Shown one piece after another: positions 34,386 to 45,223 of a DNA stretch of 64,000 nt. Location: positions 34,034,830 to 34,098,829 of the forward strand of contig NC_059084.1 in NCBI RefSeq assembly GCF_020497125.1. The letters run 5' to 3'. The translations under genes were made by a program, and so were the position numbers. This stretch comes from Mauremys mutica. Its lineage: Eukaryota; Chordata; Testudines; Geoemydidae. Position 1 is the first letter of the stretch, and the number at the start of each line of letters is the position of its first letter. A model generated the notes under the pieces. It was given only the letters and a program-made list of their open reading frames with translations. It did not search any database and had not been told where the DNA came from.

Positions 34386-35870
34386 CCATTGCCGTTTGTG
34401 GTATCTATGCTGCCGTAGACACGGAAGCTCTGTGAGATAAATTGTGGTCATCATATCAGCAAAGAGCAACAACCAGTTAACCATTTGTTAGACATGGATG
34501 GACTAAAAGGAGATACAGAGATGGATGACATGTAACAAAGTTTGGTGAAGATATAAAACTCTGGAGTGGCTTGGTTAACTGTGTGTTGGCATCTGTATTA
34601 GATGGACAGACTGGTACAATCAGATGGCATACAAGTTAATGAAGGGACTCTCAAGATATCTCTCAGCATGATCCTTACAAATACCTTGGAATTAAGGAAC
34701 TGTCAGAGCTATAACATAACAAAGTCAAAGAATAAGTTAAAGAAGAACATTAGATCAATAGCAACTATTCTAAGGACAAAATTCCAGGCTAAGAATTTGA
34801 TCCAAGCCACTAATATGAGGGTGGTGCCTGTAGTACGCTACATTGCTGGGGTGACCAAGTGGAATCACGGGGAAAAGTAAAAATTTGGCCTCTAACAAGA
34901 TAGCCGCTGGTAATGCAGGGTATTGAATATCAAGCAAGATATGGACAGGGCATGTGATGGTGGAAAAAGTCTATCTGTGGAAGGAGAAAGTGATAATGAA
35001 GAATACAACATCAAAATATATGAAAAGTCAGACAGAGTAAAAAATCATCTGGTGGAGATAACAATCAATGACTGAGAGTGTATTCTAGCCCCCAAAACAG
35101 CGAAAGAAAGTAGAAAGAAATCCCCACAGAAAGACACCACAATTTTCAACAGAAATGAATGCACACACAGTGGTGGTGAGAGATCAAACCTATTAGTGAG
35201 AGAACATTAACAGTCTCATGGCTTCTAGAAGGATATTTGAGCAGAGAGAAAGAGATACTCAATATGAGTGCATAAGAGAAGTCCTTAAGGCTTAATTATA
35301 TAGAAGTAAGACTGACCAACAAAAACTGCCCCCTGAATTGCAGAATGCATTCAGAAAAGAAAGACAGTTGAGCCTCGCTGAGAGAGACTATATGCACAGA
35401 CACAGGAGGCCATCAAGTTCCTGAATTAGAATCTCTGTTGAAGTATGGATTTAAACAAACTGTGCATTATTACCACCACCAAGTCAAAAGTGCTCTAGAG
35501 AACAAAGAGTCTAAGATTTTTTGGGATCTGGCAATTGTCACAGACTGAGTGGTGTAGAAAAACAGGCCAAGCATGTTAACTGATATCTCCATACCAGCAG
35601 ACACCATTATAAGAAGAATCAAGAACAGATACTAAAGTATGAAGAACAGTTCCACAAAGTAGAACGATTATTGAAAACTAGAACAAAGAGTATCCCAGCA
35701 ATTACTGGAATACTTAAAGTGATCCCTAAGGGTATCGCTGAGCAGCTGAAGAACACATTAGGAGTGCAAGACATCATGGTCAGTGACTTCCAGCAAACAG
35801 AACTCTCAGGCACTGTGAGAATGTCAGGGAAAATCAAAGGAAAATGAGTGCATTTCAGCATCTAATATGC
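34386..35870 (+). mobile_element. R2/R4-type LINE, C-terminal reverse transcriptase and restriction-like endonuclease
   Basis: After the CR1, the plus strand resumes with SDGIQVNEG (34620), a KYLGI box (about 34676-34692) and an NLIQATNMRVVPVVRYIAGV block (34797-34860). Much further on come KIFWDLAIVTD (about 35512) and TDISIPAD (about 35580-35602), then a helical C-terminus ending ELSGTVRM (about 35800-35822). The order of KYLGI, VVPVVRY and IDxxIPxD followed by a C-terminal helix is typical of LINEs with a restriction-like endonuclease (R2/R4/NeSL group). Stops and shifts are frequent. Exact clade assignment would need alignment. Confidence 0.62.
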
Positions 35871-35879
35871 AGGAATTCT

Positions 35880-36800
35880 GCGGAGGGGTTAAGAAAATTC
35901 CTGATTATCGAAACCTACACAGCAGGTGCTGGGCAGGATTTACTGGTGACTCATGGGGATAAATTTTGGATAGTAGCTTTCCCCTTTTTATACTTAAAGA
36001 TCTTGTATATTGTGAAAGCTATTTGTTTTTAAAAATCCCCCTTATGTAATACCGAGGAATAATAATACTGAACATAACAGATGAATGTGCCCAGCAAATA
36101 CTGTCTAGGTATGATGACATGATTTGAAACAAAGGTGTCGGATTGAAAGTTAATGAGAGTTTTGTTCCTATATCAGTTACAGTAACTCCTTGCTTAACAT
36201 TGTAGTTCGTTCCTGAAAAATGCTATAGTACGTGCCTTTGAAAATTCAATCCAATGGGACTTTGGACTCAGGGTCCTGCACATCTGAATTTCAGGCTGTT
36301 CGTATATAAGAGAATCTCTCCTGCCCTCATGGAAGTGAGCAGCTACTTAGACATTGATTTTGAGTGGAAATGGGAAATAAGCTAATGTTCTGTCAAAAGT
36401 CAAATCTATGTTTAATCCTGTAGTCTCCCAGACAGAACCTAAAACTTATATCCATTATCAGTTTATCAGACAAATGCCTGAGCAAAGATGGACCTTTTCC
36501 TGGAACCTAAATGATAACAAAGGCAGAGAATGCCCTGCCCCTAACACACACACACACACACGCTCCAAAACCAGAAACTACTTCTATCACACACTCATTG
36601 AACCCAGTTTTCTCAGGGATACCTTGAGAGAGAGAGAGAGAGAGAGAGAGAGTTGTGCAACTTAAGTAGTCAATGCAACTCTGCACAGAGACCGATTCCT
36701 AGATAATGGGGGGCGGGGGGGGGGGGGGGCAGAATCTGGTCCTTTGGAATCAAAAGGATAATAAACGGTTAAAATGAATAAAAATATGAATCAGCTCACC
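35880..36800. other. receptor-flank sequence with simple repeats
   Basis: The segment 36290-36500 resembles 60625-60820 beside the 58.5-kb receptor (shared CTGCCCTCATGGAAGTGAG-like text), so this is probably the continuation of the flank of the 27-kb receptor, pushed away by the LINE nest. Simple repeats are (CA)n at 36544-36561, (GA)n at 36625-36652 and a G-run at 36708-36729. I see no gene here. Confidence 0.55.
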
Positions 36801-37390
36801 AGCCTCTGAAAAGTGGATCATAATTATGATGAGAACTCCCAACCTGTGATTTTCTCTTTTTGTTTTTTTAGTCTATCTACTTACTTATTGATTTTTCTGT
36901 CCAATTTATCTATCTGCCCCGGGACACAGCTTCTAAGGACGTTCCATACTCTTTACCAGTAACAATGAGACCCTTCAGGGTGTGCAGGCTTATCAGCGGG
37001 AATGGAGCAAAGACCCTTTTCTTAGCTGACTCCAAGACTAAGAGCTGTTTAAATGCTGTATTGTTCCCCTGGGACAAGATCCCTGGAGTTCACGCTCTAA
37101 CACAAGCTACCAGTAACACTGTGCTGGGTCAGCTCTTAAGCAACAGTGTGTGGTTCATAAAAATGAGAGCACTGTGGCTTTGACTCTCAAAGAGCCCAAG
37201 TGATTTAGGTATCCAATCTAAGGGACAGTCAATAAAAAGGCATATGTTTGGGCTCAGATTTTCAAAGCAGCAGGAGTCAGACACCCAAATAACAAATCAT
37301 TTCATCTCCTTCAGACTCCCGTGAAAATGATAATGTATGAAAATGTATGAAAAGCCATAATGTATGATCACCACAGGAGGGCAGCAGAGG
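36801..37390. other. no feature recognised
   Basis: I see no coding region, RNA gene or transposon end. A short frame at 36965-37183 has no family features. Confidence 0.5.
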
Positions 37391-37394
37391 TGAA

Positions 37395-37475
37395 AGCATA
37401 GGAAATGGCAATCCATCCTTAAACTGCACCAATGGATGGACACACAGATTAAGGAATCAGAAAGGAGTAAATAGA
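37395..37475. repeat. short dispersed repeat shared with 43510-43580
   Basis: Text including CCTTAAACTGCACCAATGGAT and AGGAGTAAATAGATTATA is matched at about 43518-43580 (CCTTAAACTTTACTAATAAATGG, AGGAGTAAATAGACTGTATA) in the same orientation. The family is unidentified. Confidence 0.45.
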
Positions 37476-37479
37476 TTAT

Positions 37480-37845
37480 AAAATGGAAGGGAAAAGTAAG
37501 GGGTTAGACAAAAGAGCAGCTATATTGTATAGAGCTAGGGATCTTAGCCAGGTTATTCATTTCCGTTTTATAAGAGGGGTGCAAACCTTTTGCATTATCA
37601 CCATACGCTCTGATGTTTTCCTCAGGTCCTCTGGAATTGGGTGTAGTTGGTCTGTCGTCTCTCCAAGTGAGGAAACATCATCCACATATTTAAGATCCAG
37701 TAAAGTTGAATATTTATATTTTTCACCCTCTACTTGGGCCTCAATCAGCCTTGTCATCAGCGAGTGCATTAGAACACTAATGTCTGTTAGTCTATAAGGG
37801 GCCACAGGATTCTTTGCTGCTTTCATACAACCTGTGGAACTCATG
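37480..37845 (-). mobile_element. RTE-like LINE reverse-transcriptase fragment
   Basis: On the minus strand the frame 37557-37844 contains LLDLKYVDDVSSLGETTDQL, which matches the catalytic Y-x-DD box plus LLxET region of RTE-type reverse transcriptases, followed by a DLRKTSERM helix block. It is truncated on both sides; the right side abuts a CR1 3' end. Confidence 0.65.
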
Positions 37846-38095
37846 GCCAGCGGATGTTGTGAAGGCCAAGACTACAACAAGGTTAAAAAAAGAATAGATA
37901 CATTTATGTAGGATAGGTCCATCAATGGCTATTAGCCAGGATGTGCAGAGTTGATGTCCCTAACCTCTGTTTGCCAGGACCTGAGAATGGGTGACAGGGG
38001 ATGGATTGCTTGATGATTATCTGTTCTGTTCAGACTGGATTAGATGGAACTTTGGTCTGACCCAGTATGGCCAGTCTTATCCTCTTATGTTCTCC
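37846..38095 (+). mobile_element. CR1 LINE 3' end
   Basis: The sequence matches the 3' UTR of the CR1 at 34150-34380 (CCATCAATGGCTATTAGCCA, TTTGGTCTGACCCAGTATGG) and ends in CTTATCCTCTTATGTTCTC. It has only the terminal ~250 bases and no coding capacity. Confidence 0.8.
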
Positions 38096-38170
38096 CGAGT
38101 GAGTGCCCTAGTCACTGAGATACAGAATCATTCTCACTCATGCCCAGTGGTTGGCCTTCAGCTAGCCACC
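38096..38170 (-). repeat. tRNA-like SINE relic
   Basis: On the minus strand ATCTCAGTGACTAGGGCACT followed by CACTCGG matches the head of the tRNA-derived SINE seen at 44150. The B-box part is not clear. Confidence 0.4.
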
Positions 38171-38384
38171 AGGTTTTGAATAATTGGCATCCTGTCTCCT
38201 GTAGTAATGATGGCTTTGAGCTGCATATTCCCTTTCTGTCCTTCCAAAGAGATTGTCCATTTTTTTCATGATTTTATATCTGTTACAACTCACTTGTACT
38301 GATATCCACCAAGATGACTTTCTGTCTTTCATAGTGTCTGCCTTTACAGGTGTGGTCCATTTCTATCAACCCTGGCTTCCTACT

Positions 38385-38680
38385 ATAAGAGCATCTTGAG
38401 CATCCGAAGGATCTCTTCACCTCAGAGAAGAGGAAAGCCTTCTAAACCTGGTTATCACACCTTCAGGTTATTTCTATTTTTAATGGGACTCTCATTGTCT
38501 GAGGCCACTGTAGAAAACAACTCACCAGATTTAAACACAATCTTCTCTATGCCCTATATAGTAATAACTCCCATGTCCAACCACCTCATCTACAGTTTGA
38601 GGAACAAGGAGGTCAAAGATGCCCTGGGAAAGGTTGGAAGCAAAGTGTTGACTTTCCTAAATAAGAGAAATATTCAATAA
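38385..38680 (+). pseudogene. odorant receptor remnant (TM5 end to C-terminus)
   Basis: The plus strand reads YKSILSIRRISSPQRRGK, the typical end of intracellular loop 3, then a garbled TM6 and SMPYIVITPMSNHLIYSLRN plus KEVKDALGK, the TM7 and C-terminal signature. TM1-TM5 are missing and TM6 is deleted or shifted. It is the only receptor piece on the plus strand and does not obviously belong to either receptor family elsewhere in the window. Confidence 0.85.
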
Positions 38681-38689
38681 GGTGACACA

Positions 38690-39391
38690 AGTGGCTGGAA
38701 TCAGAGAGGATTGAGCACCAGCACTGAGGCGCCACTCCACCAGCCATCCCACAAACTGCTCTGCCAGCTGCTCAGCAATATATCTTCAGTCCATCCTACT
38801 ACTTAACACAACACTCAGTGATTTCAATTCTTAGTAATTTTAGCATGCTAGTGATTTCAGCTTGTAGTAGGGAAGCCTCAGTGCTGGTGCACCATTGGCC
38901 GAAAGTGAATTCAGCTCAGCAGTCTGTAACTAGACTCCTAAGAGAACCAAAATTAGCTCTGATATTCCATAGTGGAGAGAGGAGGCAATGCAAATGGTGT
39001 TTCAGGCCCTCAAAAGGGAGGGGTGCATACCATCAGGTACAAATGCCTCTCTCTAGCCTCTCTTAATTCACTGGGTTTTGGAACCCTTGTCCCTTGTCTA
39101 GCGAGTGCTACTTAGTTGATGGCAAGACCCTCTGTCATAAAACAGTCCCACTGTCCTTGATCCACATAATCAGGGTAACAACATTTTATTCTTCCTGCCC
39201 CAATAACAGAGAAACTGGGGATTCCACAGCAGCCAAAGTGACCAATTGGGCTGCTGTGGGCTCATGCTAGGCGGGATGGGTGTGCCTATGCAAACAAGAT
39301 CGGCCCCTGAAGTTCTTTTCCACAACTCGCCACAATTCACTACCAGATGTCAGAGTAGAGCTCATCCTGATTCTGCTTAAATCCTCCCCCC
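38690..39391 (-). mobile_element. probable 3' terminal region or LTR of the gypsy element
   Basis: It lies directly downstream of the pol remnant in the transcriptional direction. On the minus strand a purine run (GGGGGGAGGA, 39382-39391) could be the polypurine tract, and AATAAA at about 39188 could be a polyadenylation signal. GCCACTCCACCAGCC at 38731-38745 recurs at 43394-43408, inside the sequence next to the primer-binding site. The outer border is not defined, and the rest does not align with 42851-43475 by eye. Confidence 0.4.
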
Positions 39392-39511
39392 AGCTGAGAA
39401 TTTGTCGTCCGGAGAAATCACACTCCCTATTATACCAACTCACTGGTTCCCTCCAAAGGGCCTCAGATAGCCCACTTTAGCTTCCACAGGCATGTGTGCT
39501 AAATTTATTGG

Positions 39512-42500
39512 CTACTCACTAATCACCCCAGGTCCATCACAAGTTAACCATTTTATTGGTCTTATTATCCTGTCTCGTCTATTGAGAATCTCTGTTGCCG
39601 TGGTAGGGGGGACATCCTCTTGAGTGACGGATGGTGAGGTTTCCTTTGAGGGTTCCTCGGCTACTGGCATAGGCCCCTGCATTTCTAGTTCTAACAGCGG
39701 AGGGTCCAAGGTGCCCAGGTCATCCTCCACCTGTATGTCTCCACTGTCCAATAACCTGTGTGTGTCATCACACACGTGTCCCATCAGTGGCACAGGGGTG
39801 TCAGAAATGGGCCTAAATACTAGCGCCATGGGGTTTAGGGCAGAGGAGGGGGAGCTCTGTTTTGGTTCAGCTGATCAAGACTGAAATATTGTCTCCATTA
39901 CAGGATACACCATGGTTGTGTCCTTCTCCTCAGACTCACCCTCGAATGTGCTGCATAGGGGTAGGTTAGCTGCAGGGGGTCGGCTGTCCATGTTGGATGG
40001 TGGCTTTCGTCTAGCACCTTTGTTCTGCCCGGTTGCCCTGTTGTGGCCCACCTCATAAGGGGTGCCTACCAATTCCCCCAAAGGGAGCAAAAGGTTTTTA
40101 TGCACTGTCTTTATTTGCCCTGGACCCTCTTCAGGTTTGATCTTGTAGACCGGCAGGCATCCCAGCTTTTCCATCACCAAGTAAGGTATTGCCTTCCATC
40201 TGTCATCTATCTTGTGTTTGCCAGCAATACCCAAATTTTGCAGCAGGACTCTGTCCCCTGGCTGGAGCTCCTGCAAATGTACCCTAGCATCATATCAATG
40301 TTTGTTGTGGTCTGCATTCTTCCAAGCTGCAGATGTAGCTAAGTGATAAGCATCCCACAGCTTTTCTCTTAGTCGGGATACATATTGCTGATGAGTTTCA
40401 TAGCTATCTCCATCCTCTGATATACCAAAGCACAAGTCTATGGGTAATCTTGGTTCTCGCCCAAACATCAAGAGATATGGCGTGACTCCTGTAGCATCGT
40501 TCTTTGTGGTGTTGTAGGCATGCACCAGAAATGCGACATGTTGGCTCTAGGTTGCCTTCTGCTCTGGTCGCAAAGTCCCCAACATATCTAATAGGGTTCA
40601 GTTGGAGTTCTCTGGCTGAGGATCATCTTGTGGGTGATAAGCTGTTGTCCTAGACTTTTTAATTCCTGCTAGCCTCAGCACCTCCTTCAGAAGGTGACTC
40701 TCAAAGTTCTGCCCCCTGATCCAAGTGTATCTGGGCTGGGAATCCATAAACTGAGAAATATTTTCCCATAGTACTCGAGCGACAGTGGTGGCCCTCTGAT
40801 CACGTGTGGGATATGCCTGTGCATACCACGCGAAATGGTCACTATTAGAATGTTCCAAACATTCCTCTTGTCTACTTCTAAAGACAAGAAATCAATGCAA
40901 ACCAGTTCCAAGAGTTGGTTGCTGGTGATGTTCTTGAGATATGCAGCCCTCGTGGGCAGAGTTTTCCTTTGAACACATCGAGCGCAAGTCTCACATTTCC
41001 TGTGAACATCTTCAGCCATCCAGGGCCAATAGAACCTACTATGAATAAGTTCCAGAGTCCTCTCCATCCCTAAATATCCAAAGTCATCATTCAGTGCCCT
41101 CATGACCAGGGCTCTGTACTCTTTTGGCAGCACAAGTTGTGCTCATTGCTTTTGTAAACGGTCAATGATCATTCAGTGTAGCACTCCCTGAATCAGTTTT
41201 AGTTTGGGCCATTCTCTCAATAGTAATTTACCCTCCGGATTAGATGGGACAACCACAGCTGGGTTTCACCCCTACCTTTTGGCAAGTAGTATATAACAAA
41301 TGTCAATATCTTGCAGCTAGGTTTTTTGCCAGTCAGTTGCATTGAGCATGGGCAATGGAGATTGGTCCAATGCAATATAGTTCACTGAAGCAGAAGGCAG
41401 ATATTCAGGGGGCAGGCCCAAAGCTTCTGCAACACATCCATGAAGGCTCTCATGGGCCTCTGGCTCTCAGTGACTCACACTGCAAATAGCTCACTCCATC
41501 TGTGGGTATTACAGCAACTTCTGGTGTCTGTGGATGCCTGGACATTGCATCTGCATCTACATTGCTTCTCCCTGATTGGTACTGAATGCTGAAGTCATAG
41601 CTAGCCAAAGCGGCCACCCATCTTTGCCCTGTAGCATCCAGCTTAGTACTTGTTAACACATACGTCAGTGGGTTGTTGTCTGTCCACACCTGAACTGAGC
41701 ACCATAAAGTAGTCTAGAAATTTCTCAGTGATGGCCCATTTCAAAGACAAGAACTCCAGCTTGTGGGTGGGATAGCGAGTTTCACTATCAGACAGCCCTC
41801 GGCTGGCAAAGGCTACAGGTTTATGTTTGCCTTCCACTTCCTGGTACAGGACTGCTCCCAGACCCTTCAAACTGACATCAGTATGCAGGGTAAACGGCTT
41901 GCTTGGGTCAGCAAAGACTAGGTTGGGAGCATGACTTAGGCAAGTAATGATTTCTCGAAAAGCCCTTTCACATCTCTCATCCAACTGTGGCCCAAATGGT
42001 TCAAGTGGCCATAGTGTCTCTGTACAGGAGGCTTTGGGGACCTCCCCTTATTCTTGGTCTTAGATTTGTTCTTGCTGGACTGGTATCCCCTGGTAAAATC
42101 ATTCAGAGGTTTTACAATCGTAGCATAGTTCTTCACAAATCTGCGGTAGTAGCCACTAAAACCCAAGAAAGGTCTTGAGTTCTCTGCAGTTACTTGGACA
42201 CGGCCATGTAGTGACTGCTTCTATTTTATTGGGATCAGTACTCACACCCTCTTGGGATACAATGTGACCCACATACTTCACTGAGGTTCTGCAGAACTGG
42301 CATTTGTCAGTTGAAAGCTTCAAACCATAAACTTCCAACCTATCAAGCACTTTAAGAAGTCTTTCTTCATGCTCCTCCAAGGTTCTTCCAGACACAATCA
42401 GGTCATCCAAATAAACTAACACTTGCAGTAAATTCATGTCTCCCACGGCTTTCTCCATAAGATATTGAAATGTGGCATGTGCTCCAGAAATCCCATGGGG

Positions 42501-42838
42501 CATATGTTCGAACTGATAAAACCCTAATGGGCAGATGAAGGCTGTCTTCTCCTTATATTCTTCTCCCAAAGGGATCTGGTAGTATTCACTCTGAAGAGCC
42601 AACACAGAGAACCACTGGCTTCCCAGCAAACAGTCTCAGGCATCTTGGACTTGGGGCATAGTGTACTGGTCAACCACAGTATGGCTGTTTAGGGTGCAGT
42701 AGTCAATACGCATCCGGATTTTCCCATTCATTTTACGGACCACCACAATGGGTGAGGCGGATGGACTGCAGGACTCTGTAATGATGCCATTCGCAGCCAG
42801 CTCCTGAAGATGTTGTCACACATCTTCCATCCCGGACG
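39512..42838 (-). pseudogene. Ty3/gypsy pol remnant (RT, RNase H, integrase)
   Basis: Read on the minus strand: reverse transcriptase from about 42838 with the catalytic box VLVYLDDLIV (frame 42156-42629); the connection and an RNase H region (frames 41936-42166, 41643-41984, 41450-41689, with FTLHTDVS and DALSRHP-like DADAMSRHP); an integrase zinc finger and core (40687-41133, with CETCARC; 40598-40858); and the C-terminal part (40295-40525, 39875-40276 with QPGDRVLLQNLG; 39512-39829). Frameshifts and stops separate nearly every domain, including a stop just before the main reverse-transcriptase frame. Gag and protease are absent. Confidence 0.92.
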
Positions 42839-42847
42839 AGCCCCCCA
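42829..42847 (-). other. primer-binding site complementary to tRNA-Pro
   Basis: On the minus strand TGGGGGGCTCGTCCGGGAT matches the 3' end of tRNA-Pro with one extra G. It lies three bases after an LTR-like end in TTACA. Immediately downstream the sequence reads as reverse transcriptase, so everything normally between the primer site and this part of pol has been lost. Confidence 0.7.
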
Positions 42848-42850
42848 AAA

Positions 42851-43475
42851 TGTAACCCTTCTGCCTGTCTGAGTTGGCAGCAACAAGGGCTGGGTTCAGT
42901 ATCTAGGAGTTTAATTTCAATAACACAACGCAAAACCGGCTCGAGCCCCCACCCAGTGACCTGGGACAATTACATGCCACCCCCTGGGCAACTCTAGGAG
43001 GCAATACTTCCCCTCTTGCAAGCACGGAGTCTGAGCGTGGCAAAATGCTTTTAATAAAGGAGGGAAACAATGCGGCATTATGTTGAGGAAACACCACAAA
43101 CAGGATTCATAACACAAACCATGAGCAAAAGACCCACCCTCAAGTAAGTTTGGCAGTGTCCTTTTCTCCTCAGGGTCTTAAGTCCAGCAACCCCCAAATC
43201 ACCCAAAAGTCCAACAACCCCAAAGTCTCTGTCCCTGGTCAGTGCAGCCCCAGAGTTCAAAAGTTTATCTGCAGAGTTTTACCTCCCAGCCTGGGTGGAA
43301 ATGGGGAGGTGCGGGGGTGTTAAGGGGCACCTTACGTGGTCCGAGGCCGACTGCCCTGCCTCTCCATGGGGTTCTGCTACAGCCTTCACCAAGAGCCACT
43401 CCACCAGCCGCTCTGCTCCACCAGCCGTCCCTTGAGCCGCTACAGCTGTTCCACAAACTTTGAAGTGACTAGCCA
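42851..43475 (-). mobile_element. probable 5' LTR of the gypsy or an associated LTR element
   Basis: On the minus strand the sequence ends GGCAGAAGGGTTACA just before the primer-binding site, as an LTR should. An ATTAAA possible polyadenylation signal lies about 60 bases before that end and a TATTAAAA-like box about 190 bases before. The outer end, near 43475, is not resolved and no target duplication was found. Small GC-rich frames across it are not genes. Confidence 0.5.
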
Positions 43476-43509
43476 TAATATATATAATTACCAGATGAAG
43501 GCAACATGG

Positions 43510-43600
43510 CCAGCCAACCTTAAACTTTACTAATAAATGGATACGCAGGTTTGGGAATGGGAAAAGGAGTAAATAGACTGTATATTACGGAAGTAAATAA
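43510..43600. repeat. short dispersed repeat shared with 37395-37475
   Basis: It is the partner of the repeat at 37395-37475, in the same orientation and moderately diverged. The stretch 43600-43875 holds nothing I recognise. Confidence 0.4.
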
Positions 43601-43875
43601 TAGGAGTTGAGACAAAAATTTTCAGATGAACAGTTTATTTAAAAAAAAATAAAGAAAGTTTTGGTCACCCCCAAATTATCCATGATTTTAACACATATTT
43701 TTCTGAATTTTTTCAAGCAGAAGAAAAATATTGGGCTAAATTCACAAAATAGCATGAGGAAGAGGAGTCCCTCTGCTGCTGCTGTTTCTTGCTATTTTAG
43801 TTCATTGGTTAGGCCACACTCCTTCCAGACTGAACACAATATTTTTTTCCCCCTGTCTACCTGTTGGAGGGCAAT

Positions 43876-44056
43876 GATTTGAAATGAGATCTCCCATTGT
43901 TCAGGAAAGTGCCTCAATCTCTGGGCTATAACATATTCTGGAGTATTGAAGCTGTTCCACATTCTATAAATAATTAAATAAAATACTTGATTGACCACGG
44001 ACTTGAACCTCCAACCTGGCAAAGGAATCCACTAACTGTGAGCTATCATATAATTT
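43876..44056 (-). repeat. two tRNA-derived SINE heads
   Basis: On the minus strand 43985-44052 reads TAGCTCACAGTTAG (A-box-like), then TGGAGGTTCAAGTCC (a very good B box). The adjacent 43876-43965 reads TAGCCCAGAGATTGAGGCAC with a degenerate B box. Both look like pol III promoter halves of SINEs that have lost their tails. Confidence 0.6.
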
Positions 44057-44149
44057 TACTGAAGCTCTTCCCCTATGACTATTCAAGTATTTTCTATAAA
44101 GTGGAAAAGATTCAATAGGAGACCTTGAGAAAACTCCACTCCTGTATAC

Positions 44150-44320
44150 TCACAGCCCAGTGGTTGGGGCCCTGAGCATAGCAGTCAAAGGTTCAGTCCC
44201 TGCTCTACATGAGGTAGAAGGAGGAATTGAACACAGGTCTATCAGAACACCAGTAAGTAACAGTGGGATAATGGTCAAAAGAAGGAGCACTACCTCTTCT
44301 TTCAGACACTTTCATCAACC
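44150..44320 (+). repeat. tRNA-derived SINE
   Basis: AGCCCAGTGGTTGGGGCCCT followed by AAAGGTTCAGTCCCTGCTCT gives A-box and B-box matches at normal spacing. The body continues to about 44320 with TTGAACACAGGTCTATCAGA. No target duplication was identified. Confidence 0.6.
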
Positions 44321-45215
44321 AGGAACCATTGATTTGGCTCTAACTCATTACGTGCTTCTAGAAATGCCTCTTGCACTTTCCATTTCACGAGGAAAAATGT
44401 TGTAGTTTGTAATATAGGAGAAACACTGATGGTGCGCTCTCAAGCAACTTGAGTTTTTTCTTCCTTCTTCTATTGTTCATTTTAAGGCCCACAACAGAAA
44501 AGTATGATTGTGATATGCGTGCGTAAAGCAACAGAGGCTGGGATTTTCAAAAGGGACCTAAGGGATTTAGGTACCCAACTTGCATTGAAATGCAGTTTTC
44601 ACTCAGTCAGTGGGAGTTTTCCTGGACTAGGGTCTGAGTAAAATCTGAGACTAAGCCCAAAGATTTGACTATTAAGAAGTATGTTGGGTATGAGTCTTGC
44701 ACATGAAGGCTTGTCAGTCAAGGAAGAAACCAACATCTATTGTCCAGCATAGCTGATCTCAAATGGTGATTCATTGTCCTCCAAAGGTCTATGGGCCAGA
44801 TTTTTAAAGGTCTTTAGGTGACTGAAGACACATACAAATACCTAGAAGTGCCTAGCTAACAATCATTTCAAAACGACTTATGTACCTGGATGCTATTGAA
44901 AATCCCAGTAAGCATCTACCTGGCTCTTTAGATGCCTAAATATCTTCATTAATCTGGCTTTGTGGGAATCCATTTTTGTCTTTCTCCTTCTGTCTCTTTG
45001 TCAGTCCTTGGTGAGGGCTGCTAAGTGGCCCTTAACCAGCCATCTGACACCTTTCGGCCCATCCTCCTCCTCCTCCAGACCCATTCTGAGTTCACACGTT
45101 CCACCTGTCAGAGTTGCTGGTGGGAAGGTGTCAATTGTTCAGTCCCTGGGGCTCCAGTTGTTTCTCTGAATGCTCCACTGAAATGGGTCAGTTCCAGATG
45201 GTCCCTAAAGACCTA
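44321..45215. other. no feature recognised
   Basis: This is AT-rich single-copy-looking sequence. Short frames such as 44960-45169 lack motifs. I see no gene or transposon terminus before the hAT target duplication at 45216. Confidence 0.5.
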
Positions 45216-45223
45216 TTCCTATC

